The notes beneath the pieces were generated by a model, which worked only from the letters and a program-made list of their open reading frames with translations, was not told the DNA's origin and ran no database searches. Of a stretch of DNA of 64,000 bases, positions 7,780-15,737 are shown in pieces; position 1 is the first letter of the stretch, and each line of letters starts with the position of its first letter. A program made the translations under genes and the position numbers. Source of the stretch: Pseudomonas sp. RIT409 (GTDB lineage: Bacteria; Pseudomonadota; Gammaproteobacteria; Pseudomonadales; Pseudomonadaceae); contig NZ_QARE02000001.1 in assembly GCF_003052515.2 (NCBI RefSeq), forward strand, positions 434,001-498,000, in the 5' to 3' direction.

Positions 7780-8772
7780 TTATTTGTAGAACAGGTCCAC
7801 CAGGACCTCTGCGGAAAATGGCCCGGGGATCGGCGCGTCGGTCTGCCAAACCAACTCGGCGTTGAAATCGGCGGTCGCGGAGTAGTTCTCGCCTTGCAGG
7901 TCGGTCACATGAAAGGGCTCGTGGTAGCGCACCGGGAGATTGTTACGCGCGTTCGTCAGCCGGATGCCAACGCTGCGGTTGTTGACAGGCACCAGCACGT
8001 CCCCCGACAGCACTCCGGAGACAGGGGTAAAGCGCGCATTGAGGCTGAACGGCGAATCGCAGACGCGGCTGGTGGCCAGCGCAAACCGTTGGAAGGTCGC
8101 CACCTCGCCCACCCTTACATTCTTGATGGGCACGTCGCCGAACTCGACCGTTTCCGGCATCACGCGCAGCTCGGCGTTGCAAGCCACGAAGCGCAATCCG
8201 TTCAGGTTGTTGATGACGTAATTGAGGTTGTTGTCAGGATCTGGATTCATGCCCGTCGCGCTATCGAGCTGGAAGAACCGGTAATCGAGCAGATCACTGG
8301 CCACGCCTGAAGGTGGAGTGGGGCCGTACTTCTCGATGAACACCGAAAAGGGCAATGAAAAGGTTACTTTGGGGCACATTGCGAGCCGGGCGCCTGACTC
8401 ATTGCATGCGGGCAGAATCTGCTGAGTGGGAATCTGCCCCCCGCTTTGCACATGGTCGACACCGCCAAAGGTCAGTCCCGCTCGAATGCCCTGCCCGATC
8501 TGACGGTTCTCGGGGTTCAGATAAATCGCGACAGGTTCGGCAGCACCCGGTCGGTCCCGCGCGCACTCGACCTGCAGGTTCAGGCGCTCCGAGCGCCAGA
8601 CCACGCTGGCGTCCGGCAGGCTCGCGGGGATGGCGACGCTGCTGCTGAGGTCCGCGCGAATGAGCGTTTCGCCACTGCCCTGGGTCTTGCACGTCATGGC
8701 CATCCCGGCGGAGGGCAGCAGGATCGCGACGAGCAACGTTGAACGCCAATAGACAGATGAGGAGGTCTTCAT
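7780..8772 (-). CDS. Fimbrial tip adhesin-like protein
   Basis: 330 residues, last gene of the chaperone-usher operon. A signal peptide ends near GMAM/TCKTQ. The N-terminal half has several cysteines and no recognisable ligand-binding fold. The C-terminal 130 residues look like a pilin domain ending VLVDLFYK, with the penultimate aromatic that chaperones bind. Large size, two-part layout and last position fit a tip adhesin. The ATG at 8772 is preferred to one nine bases upstream because AGGGA lies ten bases before it but abuts the upstream one. Only two bases separate it from the chaperone stop. Receptor unknown. Confidence 0.75.
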   Translation of the reverse strand: MKTSSSVYWRSTLLVAILLPSAGMAMTCKTQGSGETLIRADLSSSVAIPASLPDASVVWRSERLNLQVECARDRPGAAEPVAIYLNPENRQIGQGIRAGLTFGGVDHVQSGGQIPTQQILPACNESGARLAMCPKVTFSLPFSVFIEKYGPTPPSGVASDLLDYRFFQLDSATGMNPDPDNNLNYVINNLNGLRFVACNAELRVMPETVEFGDVPIKNVRVGEVATFQRFALATSRVCDSPFSLNARFTPVSGVLSGDVLVPVNNRSVGIRLTNARNNLPVRYHEPFHVTDLQGENYSATADFNAELVWQTDAPIPGPFSAEVLVDLFYK

Positions 8773-8774
8773 GA

Positions 8775-9554
8775 TCAGCATGTCCCTATGGAAGAACGAG
8801 GGCCCGAGCTCTGCGGCCGGGCGTGGAAAGGCGCGCTGTCCTGGGGTTGCGCGCAGAAATCACGCTGACCGCCGTAATCGGTCAGCGCTTTGAAGGTCAG
8901 CGTGGGAAGCGCCCGCTGGGCGAACGCGGGCGGGACGCGCAGGGCGTGACTGGAAAAAGGATCGAGCATGACGTCGTCGTGCATCCGAGCGCCGTCGATG
9001 TCGATCTTGTTCAACGCGACATAAAAGGGGGTCGGGTTGGAAATGCGCAGCAGCGACGGATCATCCGGCATTCGCTGCCAGATAAGCGCTTGAGTGGCCA
9101 GCGCCGGATCGCCGGCAAGCCCCTGGGGACGATAGAAGAGGTTGATCCGCTGCCGCACGGCCAGGTTCAACTGTTGCCTGGCGGCACTGCGCCGCGGCAC
9201 TTCCAGAACGTACAGGTGCAAGAGGGTTTCGCGATCCCGCGCAAGCCCCACCCCCTCGTACAGAACGCGCAACGTTTGCTTGCCCTGCGCTGCCAGTCGT
9301 GTGAGGGGTGGCGTGACCGCAAACGGCAGATCCGCCACTGCGCCTCCCCGTTCCTCGGTGGCGGCCTGTGGGTTTTCCAGCCAGGCTTGAACGAGCACCT
9401 CGGCAGCGCCGGGATTGCTGATGTCGAGCGTTGCCTCATGAAAGCGGCCATCGAATACCAGTCGCGTTCCGCTCAAAGAAACAACTGCTCGGGCGTGTTG
9501 GCTGAGCAGCGCAACGACCAGACCGATCACGACAAGTGATTTGAGTGGTTTCAT
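8775..9554 (-). CDS. Periplasmic fimbrial chaperone (second copy)
   Basis: 259 residues, PapD-like. After a signal peptide ending HARA, the first immunoglobulin-like domain (SLSGTRLVFDGRFHEATLDISN) carries the PapD family features. The signature RINLFYRPQGL begins near residue 138, and the second domain follows. The C-terminus has a Pro/Ser/Arg-rich extension of about 25 residues beyond the usual end. The ATG at 9554 overlaps the usher stop by four bases and has AAGG eight bases upstream; a TTG six bases earlier is less likely. It probably serves the adhesin encoded next. Confidence 0.9.
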   Translation of the reverse strand: MKPLKSLVVIGLVVALLSQHARAVVSLSGTRLVFDGRFHEATLDISNPGAAEVLVQAWLENPQAATEERGGAVADLPFAVTPPLTRLAAQGKQTLRVLYEGVGLARDRETLLHLYVLEVPRRSAARQQLNLAVRQRINLFYRPQGLAGDPALATQALIWQRMPDDPSLLRISNPTPFYVALNKIDIDGARMHDDVMLDPFSSHALRVPPAFAQRALPTLTFKALTDYGGQRDFCAQPQDSAPFHARPQSSGPRSSIGTC

Positions 9555-12130
9555 TGGCAAATGACCTTCAGCCGATCGTAAGCGCGCTGCGGATCGCGCT
9601 CAGGCAACTGGTAGCGAGCACGGCACGCGAAATCATCGCCTTTGAGCACCAGCTCACCCGCATCCTTCTCGCTCAACACCAAGGCGCGACTCGTCGGGTC
9701 TACGGCTGCCAGCACGTTACCCGATTCATCCTCGACCGATGTTCCCAACGGCAGACGGCTGCCATCCGGGCGCAGCAATTCGAACTGCACCCTTCGCCCG
9801 ATCTGGGTTTTGAAACTGGCCACCGGTATGGCTCCCCGACGCGGAACCACCTGAAATACGGCGTTCTCCAGCTCGATGTCAGCCCCAAGCTGGCGGGTGT
9901 CGAGGCTGATCCAGTTGGCGCGGTAGGGCTGAGCGTAGGGAACCACGGCATAGCCGTTGGAGGAGGTTTCAACATTGCTGTGATTGCTCAAACGGGCGCC
10001 GTCGACGTTCTCCACGTGCACCAGGGCGAAGGTTTCGCCCAAGGGCTGACCCACATTCACTCCGCCGCCGTGTACAACGACCGAGCCCGACGCGCCCAAG
10101 CTCAACGCACGGAAATCGCTCCCTTGACCGTAACCGGCGTCGAACCGGCCGTATGACGTCGCGGTGTTCAACCTGCCGAACATCGACGTACTCGAACCGC
10201 TGGCCCGCCCGGCCTGAAGCGAGTAGAACGTGTTGCGATCACCGAGCACTTGTCCATTCAGGCCTGCCTGCAGATCGTAATCGCCGCGCCGGTCGCGAAC
10301 CGCGTTGAAGAAAGCCCGTGAGCTGCCCGCGTCGTCGCCGAGTGGAAGGCTCAAGGTCAGTGCGATCCGGTTGTCGCTCTGACGCTGACCATCGCGCTCG
10401 AACGTCTGGTTGCGTTCCAGCGACAGGCTGTAGCTGAGGCGGCGCCAGGCCGCGTTCCACGACAGGTAAAGTTGTCGGGTCTTGCCGGCGTCACCCCAGT
10501 AACGCTGTTCGGAACCGGTAATGCTTAACGACGCAAACTGCTCGGGCAGCGTCTGGGTCAGATTGATTTCCAAGCGGTCTTTCGCGCGTCCGGCACCTGA
10601 AAACGTCAGCCGCTGCTGTTCTTCGAGGTGCTCGTCGAGGGTTCGGTAGGTGTCGGTGGAGTAGCGGTAGCCGGCAACCGCCAGCGTGGTATGCGTCGCC
10701 GCCAGCGTGTTGGCATAGCGCAGTCGCAGGCTCTGGCCATTGTCTGTCTGCCCCTGCTGTTGGCTGCTTGATTGGGTCAAGTCCAGCGAGACAGCCCCCA
10801 CGCCGGTGTTGATGCCGGCACCGACGTTAGCCGCCTGATAGCCCTGCGTGAGTTGCGCGCCACCGGCCACCGTCACCCGGTCGGTCAACCCGTAAATCAG
10901 GGTCATGCTGGCCAGTGCGGGCGAATCTTCACCCTGCTCATAGCCGTCGTATTGGCCTGCGGCGAGGCTGTAACGCAGCGCATGTTTGGGAACCATGATC
11001 GGCAAGGAAGCATAGGCCTGTGTAAACACGCGTCTGCGGCCGTCGGCTTCGACCACAGTGACTTCCAGGTCGCCATTCGAGCCGCTGGGGTAGATGTCCG
11101 AGATCTCGAAAGGCCCCGGTGAAACGTTGCCACTGAACAGCATGAAGCCGTTTTGTCGTACCTCGACGGTTGCGTTGGTTTCTGCGATGCCGCGAATGAC
11201 CGGGGCATAGATCCGTTCGTTGTCCGGTAGCATGCTGTCGTCGGTCGAGAGCATGGCCCCGACGAAACGAACGCTGTCGAAGACTTGCGAATCGGTGAAG
11301 GTTTCCCCAAGCGTCAGTTGGCTCTTGAGGGAGGTGATGTCTCGTTGGAGAAAGGTCCGGTTACTCCGAAACCGATAGGGTTGATTGTCGCCGTAGACGA
11401 CGGACGACTCATTGCGCAGCCGCCAGGCGCCGAGATTCAGCCCATTGCGCAGCCCCAGGTAATACTGATCCTGTGTCCGATGCTGCCGCTCACGCCGTGC
11501 TGCGCTGAACGCGTAACTCACGAAACCTGCCGACACGCCCTCGTCCCACAACTCCGGCGCGATGTATCCCCGAACACTGCGCTGCATCATGGTTTGGGGA
11601 ATGCTGATATTGAGCCGCAAGCGGTTGGGCTCGTACTCCACGCGAGCGAACTCGACGTTTGCCACCAGATCGAAACATCGGTCGGACGACCCAGGCACGC
11701 CCTTGATATCGGCGACGTTCATGCCGAATTGCCCCAGCATGTCCAGCGTCAGACAGGCCTCGATGGTCCCGTTACGAGGGTTGGCGACAAACGTGATGTC
11801 GCGTCGGCCACTGAGCACGCGATTGACGAAAATATCCACCCGATACGTACCGGGAAGCACGCTGTTGGCTTGTAGGAACGTGTCGAGGTCTGCCGGTTGA
11901 TCGGTGCCCTGAATGAAGGCAGTGTTGAACTTCACTGGCGGTGCACTGACGCCGGTCCCGTCTGTCATCGCCATCGCTTCCGGCAACGTCATGCATGCCG
12001 TGCTCACTGCGATCCAGAATGACCATGGCTGAATTCCAGATGTCCTTGACTGCCGCTTGGTCCCGCGTGGATCAACGCCACGGGTGACTTTTATCTGGCT
12101 TTCCTTGCTGCGCTTGTGTCGCCGTTCCAT
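9551..12130 (-). CDS. Outer-membrane fimbrial usher
   Basis: 859 residues, FimD/PapC family. It has an N-terminal periplasmic domain (VKFNTAFIQG with the family's FN..FL pattern), a 24-strand pore with inserted plug, and C-terminal periplasmic domains. It recruits chaperone-pilin complexes and secretes and assembles the fibre. The N-terminus is unusual: about 35 mostly basic, polar residues precede the hydrophobic signal core (PWSFWIAVSTACM), giving an extended signal peptide. The next in-frame Met is inside the signal core, so the extension is probably real unless a GTG in between is used. The ribosome-binding site at 12130 is weak. Confidence 0.93.
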   Translation of the reverse strand: MERRHKRSKESQIKVTRGVDPRGTKRQSRTSGIQPWSFWIAVSTACMTLPEAMAMTDGTGVSAPPVKFNTAFIQGTDQPADLDTFLQANSVLPGTYRVDIFVNRVLSGRRDITFVANPRNGTIEACLTLDMLGQFGMNVADIKGVPGSSDRCFDLVANVEFARVEYEPNRLRLNISIPQTMMQRSVRGYIAPELWDEGVSAGFVSYAFSAARRERQHRTQDQYYLGLRNGLNLGAWRLRNESSVVYGDNQPYRFRSNRTFLQRDITSLKSQLTLGETFTDSQVFDSVRFVGAMLSTDDSMLPDNERIYAPVIRGIAETNATVEVRQNGFMLFSGNVSPGPFEISDIYPSGSNGDLEVTVVEADGRRRVFTQAYASLPIMVPKHALRYSLAAGQYDGYEQGEDSPALASMTLIYGLTDRVTVAGGAQLTQGYQAANVGAGINTGVGAVSLDLTQSSSQQQGQTDNGQSLRLRYANTLAATHTTLAVAGYRYSTDTYRTLDEHLEEQQRLTFSGAGRAKDRLEINLTQTLPEQFASLSITGSEQRYWGDAGKTRQLYLSWNAAWRRLSYSLSLERNQTFERDGQRQSDNRIALTLSLPLGDDAGSSRAFFNAVRDRRGDYDLQAGLNGQVLGDRNTFYSLQAGRASGSSTSMFGRLNTATSYGRFDAGYGQGSDFRALSLGASGSVVVHGGGVNVGQPLGETFALVHVENVDGARLSNHSNVETSSNGYAVVPYAQPYRANWISLDTRQLGADIELENAVFQVVPRRGAIPVASFKTQIGRRVQFELLRPDGSRLPLGTSVEDESGNVLAAVDPTSRALVLSEKDAGELVLKGDDFACRARYQLPERDPQRAYDRLKVICQ

Positions 12131-12197
12131 TAGCTGTGTTCACTCGTGTTCTGAGTTCGATGCACTGCCGAGTCCCTTCTTGCAGGCGTGCGAAGCG

Positions 12198-12219
12198 AAG
12201 CCGGACACAGGTCCGGCTT
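12198..12219. other. Perfect 9-bp hairpin within the fimbrial operon
   Basis: AAGCCGGAC, loop ACAG, GTCCGGCTT lies in the 124-base gap between the first chaperone gene and the usher gene. No T-run follows on either strand. Its place between the highly needed pilin and chaperone messages and the usher message suggests an RNA-processing or stability element, or partial attenuation. This is inferred from position. Confidence 0.5.
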
Positions 12220-12254
12220 GAAAAAGTGGGTCAACGAAAAAGCCCTGAGCCTTG

Positions 12255-13004
12255 TCAGGTTGAAGGATCGGTCTTGATAGCCTGTGCGGGACGGTCTGAC
12301 GCTACCGTGGCGTGATACCGCTCCTGCGCGCCGAAGTCGTTGATGCTGATGAAGGCCAGTTCAAGCGGCCCACCTCCGGGCTTTTGCAAAGGCATCTGGC
12401 GACGCTCACCGGGGGCCAGCATCCTGCTGTCCTCCTCCAGCACGACCTTTGTGCTGCGTCGCCCTTCAAGCTTGATCATCGATACGTGGTAGCGAGTGGG
12501 GTTGACCACTTCCAACTGGCCGTCGCGAATTCGCCATTCAAGCGCCTGTGCAGCGTCCAGCGGATCCCCCGTCAAACCCTGTGGCCGATAGAACAATTTG
12601 ATGCGTTGGCGGATGGCAATCTGCAACTCGTTCTCACGGCCCGCCTGGGGGATTTCCTGAACGCTGAGCCAGAGCACCGACTCGCGATCGGTCGGCAGCC
12701 CTTGGCCCGAATACATGATTCTGATCAGTTGCCGAGCATCGCCCGGCAAGCGAGCGAGGGCGGGTGTGACGGCGAACGGAGGCGCTGACGATGCGGTGTC
12801 TTCGCCGCCGGTATCGATCCATGACTGCGCCAGCACCTCCGAAGCACCGGTGTTATGCACTTGCAGGCTGACCTCTTTTTGAGCGCCGTCATAAATCACA
12901 CGCGTGGCGTTCAGTACGATGCCCGCCTGAACCTGGACAGCCAGCGTCATGGCCAGACCGGAGCACAACCAGCGGCCCAACTTACGCATTATCGTAGAAA
13001 ACAT
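12255..13004 (-). CDS. Periplasmic fimbrial chaperone (first copy)
   Basis: 249 residues, PapD-like, with signal peptide MRKLGRWLCSGLAMTLAVQV ending at QAG. The first domain starts IVLNATRVIYDG. The family signature RQRIKLFYRPQGLTGDP is clear, and the second domain includes LEVVNPTRYHVSM. It stabilises pilin subunits by donor-strand complementation and hands them to the usher. It differs clearly in sequence from the second chaperone downstream, so the pair is not a recent duplication. The ATG at 13004 has GGAA about eight bases ahead. Sits directly downstream of the pilin gene. Confidence 0.92.
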   Translation of the reverse strand: MFSTIMRKLGRWLCSGLAMTLAVQVQAGIVLNATRVIYDGAQKEVSLQVHNTGASEVLAQSWIDTGGEDTASSAPPFAVTPALARLPGDARQLIRIMYSGQGLPTDRESVLWLSVQEIPQAGRENELQIAIRQRIKLFYRPQGLTGDPLDAAQALEWRIRDGQLEVVNPTRYHVSMIKLEGRRSTKVVLEEDSRMLAPGERRQMPLQKPGGGPLELAFISINDFGAQERYHATVASDRPAQAIKTDPST

Positions 13005-13063
13005 GGAAAGGATTCCGCACAGGTAGGTGGCGAGAAGAGCCGGGGCTCATCTCGCCGGGGACA

Positions 13064-13645
13064 TCACTTGTAATCCATCACGAAAGGCAAGAACCCATCT
13101 GCGTTGCCAGGGTTGGTGGTTGTGCCATTGAGCACGTACACCGCGCCAAGATTGATTTCAGCGGTTGCCGTGTCGCCGTTCTTGACCAGGTCGGTTTCGA
13201 TGGTTTCGGTGCCGCTCAGGTCCATCAGGCGGTTCGAAGCATTGAGCAGGCCGATGCCCACACCGTCAGCCGCGCCGGTGGTACGCAGCAGTTTCTGATC
13301 GTTGTTGTCCAGGCCGCTGCCTTGACGGGCAATGAAACGCATGTCGACAGAGTTGTAAGCCGAGGCTCCGCCGGAGCAGTTGACCAGCAACTGAATGGGC
13401 GAAGCAGTATCCAGCTTGGCCTGGGCGTAGGTGCCGATGTCAGCGAACGACACGTTCCCCATGTCGACGTTGATCTCACCCGCATTCGAGCCCTGGCTTG
13501 CGCCGACGCCCGCGCTCACGTCACAGGTGATGTTGGTCAGCGTGCCGGTCATGATCAGCTTGCCGTTGTTTGCCGCGGTGGCAGTCCCTGCCATACCCAG
13601 CCCCATTGCAGCCATGACAGCCAGAGAAAGAGAAATATTTTTCAT
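13064..13645 (-). CDS. Major fimbrial subunit (pilin)
   Basis: 193 residues, first gene of the operon. A signal peptide of 24 residues ends TATA before ANNGKL. The mature domain has the two conserved pilin cysteines (NITCDVS and LVNCSGG) and ends GFLPFVMDYK with a penultimate Tyr. The composition, rich in Gly, Ala, Asn and Thr, is typical of type 1-like pilins. AAGGA lies ten bases before the ATG. It is followed by chaperone, usher, second chaperone and adhesin on the same strand. Confidence 0.92.
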   Translation of the reverse strand: MKNISLSLAVMAAMGLGMAGTATAANNGKLIMTGTLTNITCDVSAGVGASQGSNAGEINVDMGNVSFADIGTYAQAKLDTASPIQLLVNCSGGASAYNSVDMRFIARQGSGLDNNDQKLLRTTGAADGVGIGLLNASNRLMDLSGTETIETDLVKNGDTATAEINLGAVYVLNGTTTNPGNADGFLPFVMDYK

Positions 13646-13975
13646 GTTAACGACATTCCTTGTGTCAGTTCGTGTGTGCCCTTAAGGACGACGAGAACTA
13701 TAAGGACGGCGCTAGCGTCAGGATGTCAGGCTGTCTACCTCGAACGGGCAGAAACGACAGTGAAAAACGAAGGATATTTCCGTAGGATTTATCAGAGCAT
13801 CGCTGCAGCCCGTGTAAATTGCGCCCTTATCAAGATCCAACGAAGAAAGTGCTGCGCGGTCTTCTGCGACGCGTTGCAAGGATGAATGCCGATCACCAGG
13901 CGAACGCACAGAAAAGCCGCCCGGACCAGAGGTCCCGAGGCGGCTTATGTTGATTGATAGGTGTGCGGTAAAAGG
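13646..13975. other. Upstream region of the fimbrial operon
   Basis: 330 bases without a gene. It should contain the fimbrial promoter and ends with the terminator of the neighbouring small gene (13911-13947). I saw no invertible-element inverted repeats and no recombinase gene, so phase variation by promoter inversion is not supported. I could not assign -35/-10 boxes with confidence. Confidence 0.5.
13911..13947 (-). terminator. Rho-independent terminator of the small pilin-like gene
   Basis: Arms AAGCCGCC (13914-13921) and GGCGGCTT (13939-13946) form 8 bp, with an inner GGACC/GGTCC pair closing on AGA. In the minus direction TTTTC follows. It lies 29 bases after the stop of the 13976-14305 gene and separates it from the pilin gene. 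Confidence 0.8.
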
Positions 13976-14305
13976 TCAGTGGTAAGTGAGCGTCACGACT
14001 GCGTTGCGCTGTCCGGTGCGAGAGGAGGCCTGTTCCATATAAGCGGCGGAGACCGGCACCCAGTGACCTTCGCAGGCATCGTCATGGGCAGCCAGCGCGA
14101 GGCTCAGGCGCAGGTTGACGTGCATCGACTTCGATTGCTCCTGTCCGCTGTCGGCCGTTTGTAACCTCGCATCGCATCCTGCGTTCACGAGCCCACCGTG
14201 GAATGCCAAGGCATATTGCGAGGGCGGTGCTGCTGATACCGCCTGAGCAAAAGCACCGGCAACCGCCAGCGAGAAAAACATCGACAGGGCTTTTTGACTG
14301 TTCAT
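13976..14305 (-). CDS. Small exported pilin-like protein
   Basis: 109 residues from ATG 14305, with CGGAG seven bases upstream; a GTG six bases earlier is possible. The signal peptide ends AVSA before APPSQY. The mature protein of about 85 residues has two cysteines (NAGCDARL and DDACEGHW) and ends in a beta-like segment NAVVTLTYH with a penultimate Tyr, as in chaperone-usher subunits. It is about half the normal pilin size. Next to the fimbrial operon but with its own terminator, it may be a minor subunit, a chain terminator or a diverged remnant. Function is inferred. Confidence 0.65.
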   Translation of the reverse strand: MNSQKALSMFFSLAVAGAFAQAVSAAPPSQYALAFHGGLVNAGCDARLQTADSGQEQSKSMHVNLRLSLALAAHDDACEGHWVPVSAAYMEQASSRTGQRNAVVTLTYH

Positions 14306-14472
14306 CGCCACACTCCGAAGTGAAGGCTCGCATTAATCAGTGATGTAGAGCCGAGGAGGACGACCGATCAGAAAACGCGCACATTCGAGGTAGGAATTTT
14401 CGCGCTCTCGTTCAGGCTATCGCTCCCTTGCCGCTTTTCTTTATGCCACTCCATCCTCCGCCCATCTCCACC

Positions 14473-14486
14473 TGACAATATTGACA
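14473..14486. promoter_or_regulatory. CusR-like box at the RND efflux promoter
   Basis: TGACAATATTGACA differs by one base from the CusR-type pattern TGACAA-N2-TTGTCA. It is centred about 42 bases upstream of a TATAAA (14521-14526) that could be the -10 element. The operon encodes a response regulator of the CusR class, so autoregulation through this box is a natural reading. Confidence 0.5.
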
Positions 14487-14576
14487 GGCAGCAGTCATTT
14501 TGCTGACCGGGTGCTAGGGGTATAAAGGGAGGGCTCGATTATCCGCACCCCATCTTTTCGCTGGCGTTATCCCTGT

Positions 14577-15737
14577 ATGCACAAAAAGAAAAAAACTGTG
14601 ATGGCCGTGGCCGTCCTCGTTGGCGGGTTGGCGGTGGGGCTATGGACCTTCACTCGCCCCGCGCCGAAGCGAATCACCGCCCCCACGGCGGTCCCGGTGC
14701 AAGTCGTCAATGTCGTGCGCGAAGACGTGCCGCGTTACGCCACGGGGATTGGTTCGGTGCTGTCCTTGCAAAATGTGGTCGTTCGTACGCAGGTGGACGG
14801 CATTCTGACCCGGCTGATGGTCAAGGAAGGTCAACGGGTCAAAGCCGGGGATCTGCTTGCCACCATCGATGATCGCTCGATCCGTGCCGCCCTCGGACAG
14901 GCCAACGCTCAGTTGAGCCAGAGCCAGGCCCAGTTGAACGTGGCGGAAATCGACCTCAAGCGCTACAAGTTGCTGACGCAGGACAACAGCATTTCCAAGC
15001 AGCAGTTCGATCAACAACAGGCGTTGGTCAACCAGCTCAAAGCGACGGTGCAAGGCAATCAGGCGTCGATCAACGCTGCGCAAGTGCAATTGTCCTATAC
15101 ACAGATTCGCTCGCCAGTGACAGGCCGTGTCGGCATTCGCAATGTCGATGAAGGCAATTTTCTTCGGGTTACGGACGCCAACGGCCTGTTCTCGGTGACC
15201 CAGATCGACCCCATTTCCGTCGAATTTTCCCTGCCGCAGGACATGCTCCCCACCCTGCATGAACTGCTGGCAGCGCCTGCTCCGGCGAAGGTCAACGCCT
15301 ACATGGGTGACGGGACCACGGGCACGCTGCTGGGCGGCGGCACATTGAGCCTGATCGACAATCAGGTGGCCGCGACCACCGGCACCATTCGCGCCAAGGC
15401 GCTTTTCGACAACACGACCGAAAAACTGTGGCCTGGTCAGTTGGTCAGCGTACGCATTCAAACGGCCATCGATCGCGCTGCCCTCAAGGTTCCGCCCCAA
15501 GTGGTGCAACGGGGTATCGATCAACATTACGTGTTCAGGGTCACGGGCGATAAAGTCGAGGTGGTGCCGGTCAAGGTGCTGTACCAGAACAGCGATCTGG
15601 TGTTGATCAGCGGCGTCAACGTCAATGACGTCCTGGTCAGCGATGGTCAATCGCGACTCAAGGATGGCGCCCACATTGAGGTGGTCAAGGCTGAACCGTC
15701 GGCCACGCTAGCCGATGCGGGCGGAGCGGCGAAATGA
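14577..15737 (+). CDS. RND efflux periplasmic adaptor (membrane fusion protein)
   Basis: 386 residues, AcrA/MdtA family. An N-terminal membrane anchor (residues 8-25) lacks a lipobox cysteine, so it is not lipidated. The order is barrel-sandwich half (VVVRTQVDGILTRLMVKEGQ), a coiled coil of about 90 residues rich in Gln and Ala, second half (YTQIRSPVTGRVGIRNVDEG), then beta-barrel and membrane-proximal domains. It links the inner-membrane pump to an outer-membrane channel. The stop overlaps the pump start as ATGA. No outer-membrane factor gene is present, so it probably borrows one. Similarity is closest in style to MdtA/MuxA adaptors. Confidence 0.93.
   Translation: MHKKKKTVMAVAVLVGGLAVGLWTFTRPAPKRITAPTAVPVQVVNVVREDVPRYATGIGSVLSLQNVVVRTQVDGILTRLMVKEGQRVKAGDLLATIDDRSIRAALGQANAQLSQSQAQLNVAEIDLKRYKLLTQDNSISKQQFDQQQALVNQLKATVQGNQASINAAQVQLSYTQIRSPVTGRVGIRNVDEGNFLRVTDANGLFSVTQIDPISVEFSLPQDMLPTLHELLAAPAPAKVNAYMGDGTTGTLLGGGTLSLIDNQVAATTGTIRAKALFDNTTEKLWPGQLVSVRIQTAIDRAALKVPPQVVQRGIDQHYVFRVTGDKVEVVPVKVLYQNSDLVLISGVNVNDVLVSDGQSRLKDGAHIEVVKAEPSATLADAGGAAK

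Noticed and set aside
13646..13913. Possible phase-variable (invertible) fimbrial promoter
   Set aside because: No flanking inverted repeats and no recombinase gene are present.
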